Shown: positions 61,283 to 64,000 of the stretch, in pieces
Numbering within the stretch: the first letter of the stretch is position 1
Layout: each line of letters begins with the position of its first letter
DNA from: Actinomadura sp. NAK00032
GTDB lineage: Bacteria > Actinomycetota > Actinomycetes > Streptosporangiales > Streptosporangiaceae
Direction: 5' to 3'
NCBI RefSeq assembly: GCF_013364275.1
Contig: NZ_CP054932.1
Coordinates: forward strand, 5,704,001 to 5,768,000
DNA: 64,000 nt
The notes under the pieces: generated by a model
Told to the model about the DNA's origin: nothing
What the model saw: the letters and a program-made list of their open reading frames with translations, nothing else
The model's database searches: none
Translations under genes and position numbers: made by a program

Positions 61283-62206
61283 ATGACCTCTCTTCAGCGT
61301 GCCCGCGTCACCGGGGCGGGCGCCCTCCTCGCCGTCTCGGCGCTGCTGGCGGCCGGATGCGGATCGTCGTCGGACGCCGGGGCGGCCGAGGAGAAGGGCG
61401 GCACGGTGTCCGTCGTCGCCTCGACGAACGTCTACGGCGACATCGCCCGGCAGATCGGCGGCGGCAAGGTGAAGGTGACGTCGTTCATCACCGACCCCGC
61501 GCAGGACCCGCACTCGTTCGAGGCGGGGACGCGCACCCGGCTCGCGCTGTCGGAGGCCGGGGTCGTCATCGAGAACGGCGGCGGCTACGACGACTTCATG
61601 GACACGCTGCTCAAGGGCGCGGGGTCCAAGGCGACCGTGCTCAACGCCGTCGAGGTCTCCGGGCGGACCGCGCCGGCCGGCGAGGAGCTGAACGAGCACG
61701 TCTGGTACGACCTGCCGTCCGTCGGCCGGCTCGCCGACCGGATCTCCGCCGCGCTCGCCGAGGCCGACCCGGACGACGCGAAGACGTACACGGCGAACGC
61801 CGGCGCCTTCAAGGCCAAGCTGAAGACCCTTGAGGGGAAGGCGGCCGCGCTCAAGGCCGCGCACGCGGGCGACGGCGTCGCCATCACCGAGCCCGTCCCC
61901 GTCTACCTGCTGGAGGCGGCCGGGCTGGAGAACCGGACGCCCGAGGAGTTCAGCGAGGCGGTCGAGGAGGAGGGCGACGTCCCGCCCCGCGCCATGCGCG
62001 ACATCCTCGCGCTGCTCACCGGCAAGAAGGTGAAGGCGCTCGTCTACAACTCCCAGACCAGCGGACCGCAGACCGAGCAGGTCGAGAAGACCGCCAAGGA
62101 GAGCGGCGTGCCCGTCGTGCCGGTCACCGAGACGCTGCCCGAGGGCACCGACTACATCACCTGGATGGACGGCAACATCGCCGCGCTGGGGAAGGCGCTG
62201 TCGTGA
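61283..62206 (+). CDS. znuA: Zinc ABC transporter substrate-binding lipoprotein
   Basis: The 307-residue protein has a lipoprotein signal (LLAAGC lipobox) and is a cluster A-I metal-binding protein. Metal-site candidates are His in DPHSFE and in NEHVWYD. The long helix and PVYLLEAAGL segment are typical. The His-rich loop of some ZnuA proteins is absent. A Zur box just upstream argues for zinc rather than manganese. The znuC GTG overlaps its stop. Confidence 0.92.
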   Translation: MTSLQRARVTGAGALLAVSALLAAGCGSSSDAGAAEEKGGTVSVVASTNVYGDIARQIGGGKVKVTSFITDPAQDPHSFEAGTRTRLALSEAGVVIENGGGYDDFMDTLLKGAGSKATVLNAVEVSGRTAPAGEELNEHVWYDLPSVGRLADRISAALAEADPDDAKTYTANAGAFKAKLKTLEGKAAALKAAHAGDGVAITEPVPVYLLEAAGLENRTPEEFSEAVEEEGDVPPRAMRDILALLTGKKVKALVYNSQTSGPQTEQVEKTAKESGVPVVPVTETLPEGTDYITWMDGNIAALGKALS

Positions 62207-62841
62207 TAGCCATGCGCGACGCCGCCCTCTCCTACGGGGAGCGGACGGTGTGGAAGGGGCTGGACCTCGATGTGGCGGCGGGCGAGTTCCTCGTCGTCCT
62301 CGGGCACAACGGGTCGGGCAAGACCAGCCTGCTGCGGGTGCTGCTCGGGCTGCAGCGGCTGACGGCGGGGACGGTCACCGTGCAGGGGCGCCCGCCGCGC
62401 CGGGGCAGCGACCTCGTCGGCTACGTCCCGCAGCACCGGGCCGTCCCGCCGCACACCCCGCTGCGGGCCCGCGACCTGGTGCGGTTCGGCATCGACGGGC
62501 ACCGGTGGGGGCCGCGGCGCCGCCCCCGGGAGGCGCGCCGCCGGGTCGAGGAGGCGCTGCGCGACGTGGGCGCCGCGGCCTACGCGGACGTCCCGCTCGA
62601 CGTGCTGTCGGGCGGCGAGCTGCAGCGGGTCCGGATCGCGCAGGCGCTCGCGACCGGGCCGCGCATCCTGCTGTGCGACGAGCCCCTCGCGTCGCTGGAC
62701 GCCGAGCACCAGCGGATCGTGGCCGGGCTCGTCGAGCGGCGCCGCCGCGAGCACGGCACGGCGGTCGTGTTCGTCACGCACGAGGTCGAGCCCGTCGCGC
62801 CGTTCGCCGACCGGGTGCTGGAGCTGGGTGAGGCGGCGTGA
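62203..62841 (+). CDS. znuC: Zinc ABC transporter ATP-binding protein
   Basis: The 212-residue ATPase has Walker A GHNGSGKTS, Q-loop VGYVPQHRAV, signature LSGGELQRVRIAQAL, Walker B ILLCDEPLASLD and switch His in FVTHEVEPV. Its YVPQ-type Q-loop and short length are typical of metal-chelate transporters. GTG overlaps the znuA stop by 4 bp, and its own stop overlaps the permease start. Confidence 0.93.
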   Translation: MIAMRDAALSYGERTVWKGLDLDVAAGEFLVVLGHNGSGKTSLLRVLLGLQRLTAGTVTVQGRPPRRGSDLVGYVPQHRAVPPHTPLRARDLVRFGIDGHRWGPRRRPREARRRVEEALRDVGAAAYADVPLDVLSGGELQRVRIAQALATGPRILLCDEPLASLDAEHQRIVAGLVERRRREHGTAVVFVTHEVEPVAPFADRVLELGEAA

Positions 62842-63731
62842 GCTGGCACGAGATCTGGCACGAGATCTTCAACTTCGAGGACTACGGGGCGCTGCTCGGG
62901 CTCGTCCGCAACTCGCTCATCGCGGGCGCCGTGCTCGGGCTCGTCGGCGGGCTCGCCGGCACGTTCGTCATCATGCGCGACCTCCCGTTCGCCGTGCACG
63001 GCATCAGCGAGCTGTCGTTCGCCGGCGCGGCGGGCGCGCTGCTGCTCGGCCTGAGCGTGGCGGGCGGCTCGGTCGTGGGCGCGCTGGCCGCCGCGGCGCT
63101 GATCGGGCTGCTCGGCGCGAAGGCGCGCGACCGCGGCTCGGTCATCGGCGTGCTGATGCCGTTCGGGCTGGGGCTCGGCGTGCTGTTCCTGTCCCTCTAC
63201 AAGGGCCGGTCGGCCAACAAGTTCGGCCTGCTCACCGGGCAGATCGTCGCGATCGACACGCCGCGGCTGTCGTGGCTGCTCGGCACGTCGGCGGTCGTGC
63301 TGGTGTGCCTCGCGCTCATGTGGCGCCCGCTGGCGTTCGCCAGCCTCGACCCGGACGTGGCGGCGGCGCGGGGCGTCCCGGTGCGGGCGCTCGCGCCGGC
63401 GTTCACGCTCGTGCTCGGGCTCGCGGTCGCGGTGTCGGTGCAGGTGGTCGGGGCGCTGCTGGTGCTCGCGCTGCTCTGCACGCCGGCCGCAGCGGCGGTG
63501 CGGGTCACCGCGTCGCCGGTGCTCGTACCGGTGCTGAGCACGGTGTTCGCGACCGTGTCGGTGGTGGGCGGGATCCTGCTGTCGATCGGCTCCAGCATCC
63601 CCGTCAGCCCGTACGTGACGACGATCTCGTTCGCGCTGTACGCGGTGTGCCGCGCGGCCGGGGCGGTCCGCGCGCGGCGGGGCTGGACGGCGCGGCGCGC
63701 CGCGCCGCGCCCGGACGCGGTGCCCGCCTGA
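62838..63731 (+). CDS. znuB: Zinc ABC transporter permease
   Basis: The 297-residue membrane protein has eight or more hydrophobic segments and family 3 metal-permease motifs: FVIMRDLPFAVHGISELSFAGAAGALLLG, FLSLYKGRSANKFGLLTGQI, DPDVAAARGVPV and LLCTPAAAAVR. It forms the zinc channel with ZnuC. GTG overlaps the znuC stop. A strong hairpin terminator follows 21 nt after the stop. Confidence 0.94.
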   Translation: MSWHEIWHEIFNFEDYGALLGLVRNSLIAGAVLGLVGGLAGTFVIMRDLPFAVHGISELSFAGAAGALLLGLSVAGGSVVGALAAAALIGLLGAKARDRGSVIGVLMPFGLGLGVLFLSLYKGRSANKFGLLTGQIVAIDTPRLSWLLGTSAVVLVCLALMWRPLAFASLDPDVAAARGVPVRALAPAFTLVLGLAVAVSVQVVGALLVLALLCTPAAAAVRVTASPVLVPVLSTVFATVSVVGGILLSIGSSIPVSPYVTTISFALYAVCRAAGAVRARRGWTARRAAPRPDAVPA

Positions 63732-63752
63732 TCGTTCCCACAGGAACTCTTG

Positions 63753-63785
63753 GTGCCCGCCCGGTGCCGCGCGCCGGGCGGGCAC
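63753..63785 (+). terminator. Terminator hairpin of the znuACB operon
   Basis: GTGCCCGCCCGG (63753-63764) pairs perfectly with CCGGGCGGGCAC (63774-63785) around a 9-nt loop. There is no U-tract, as is usual for actinobacteria. Confidence 0.85.
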
Positions 63786-63928
63786 TCCACCGCGTCCGAC
63801 GTTCCGGACATGCCGGATCAGTGATCACCGGGTCGTTGCGATTCGCTTACCCGCCCGTGGGCATCGCCGCAGGCCGCAAGGGCATCAACAAGACTCTTGC
63901 GACTTTCGGGGCGATTGGGAGGGACGCG

Positions 63929-64000
63929 ATGTGGGATTTCGCGGGCCGTGACACCGCTATCGACCTGGGCAGCGACACCGTGCGCATGCACGTGCGGGAC
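63929..64000 (+). CDS. MreB/Mbl-like actin homologue, N-terminal part
   Basis: ATG with GGGAGGGA 4 nt upstream opens a frame that continues past the right edge; 24 residues are visible. The DTAIDLGSDTVRMHVRD segment matches the N-terminal phosphate-1 loop of MreB proteins (usually IDLGTANT-), with SDT in place of the usual TAN. That is a divergence seen in MreB-like proteins rather than canonical MreB. MreB-type actins act in cell shape or spore wall synthesis. Confidence 0.7.
   Translation, partial: MWDFAGRDTAIDLGSDTVRMHVRD

Overview
The window is a 64 kb piece of a very GC-rich actinobacterial chromosome. It has frequent GTG and TTG starts, many 4-bp ATGA/GTGA gene overlaps, a fused cobI-cobJ, a one-polypeptide ChlI-ChlD chelatase subunit, the GlgE alpha-glucan pathway, TerD proteins and STAS regulators. 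Together these fit the Streptosporangiales, with an Actinomadura-type genome as my best guess. The genus is an inference from style and gene content. No tRNA, rRNA, CRISPR array, insertion sequence or phage gene was found.

Layout. (1) 1-7960, minus strand: a single-module, fully reducing, C-methylating type I PKS coupled to a KAS III-like gene that runs off the left edge. (2) 8136-10345, minus: two TerD-family genes. (3) 10552-11805: a secreted esterase with a family 2 carbohydrate-binding module. (4) 11809-26820: the aerobic cobalamin (corrin ring) cluster, with two cobalamin riboswitches, cobN, a ChlID chelatase subunit, cobO, cobB, cobG, cobH, cobIJ, cobK, cobM, cobL and cobF. The cobalt-transporter genes cbtB and cbtA behind the first riboswitch look reduced to remnants. 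(5) 26942-29035: a MetE-like methyltransferase and uppP. (6) 29102-41679: a catabolic island. It has a dienelactone hydrolase, an amidohydrolase and a plus-strand operon (CoA transferase, citryl-CoA-lyase-like protein, LigB- and LigA-like extradiol dioxygenase subunits, oxidoreductase). It also has a minus-strand operon (SDR, metal hydrolase, MaoC hydratase, IclR regulator), then a PaaX regulator and a P450. (7) 41749-45606: a LigD-type polymerase domain, a transglutaminase-like protein coupled to a Baeyer-Villiger-type monooxygenase, and a TusA-like protein. (8) 46011-52640: a STAS protein, then a ROK regulator divergent from an amino-acid ABC transporter, asparaginase and CutC operon. (9) 52777-59909: glgE, two regulators on the other strand, treS and mak. 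(10) 60068-64000: an NlpC/P60 endopeptidase, a Zur-type znuACB operon, and the start of an mreB-like gene.

How it works together. Region 4 makes the corrin ring aerobically and inserts cobalt, with vitamin B12 feedback on both arms. Region 6 is the strongest candidate for an undescribed pathway. It combines LigAB-type ring cleavage with CoA activation, hydration, dehydrogenation and a citryl-CoA-lyase-like carbon-carbon cleavage. The IclR gene and the promoter region of the opposite operon share a GTCC-N7-GGAC palindrome, which suggests one regulon. Region 9 interconverts trehalose, maltose-1-phosphate and alpha-glucan. The cores of glgE and treS there carry long C-rich tracts that differ sharply in base skew from their own flanks.
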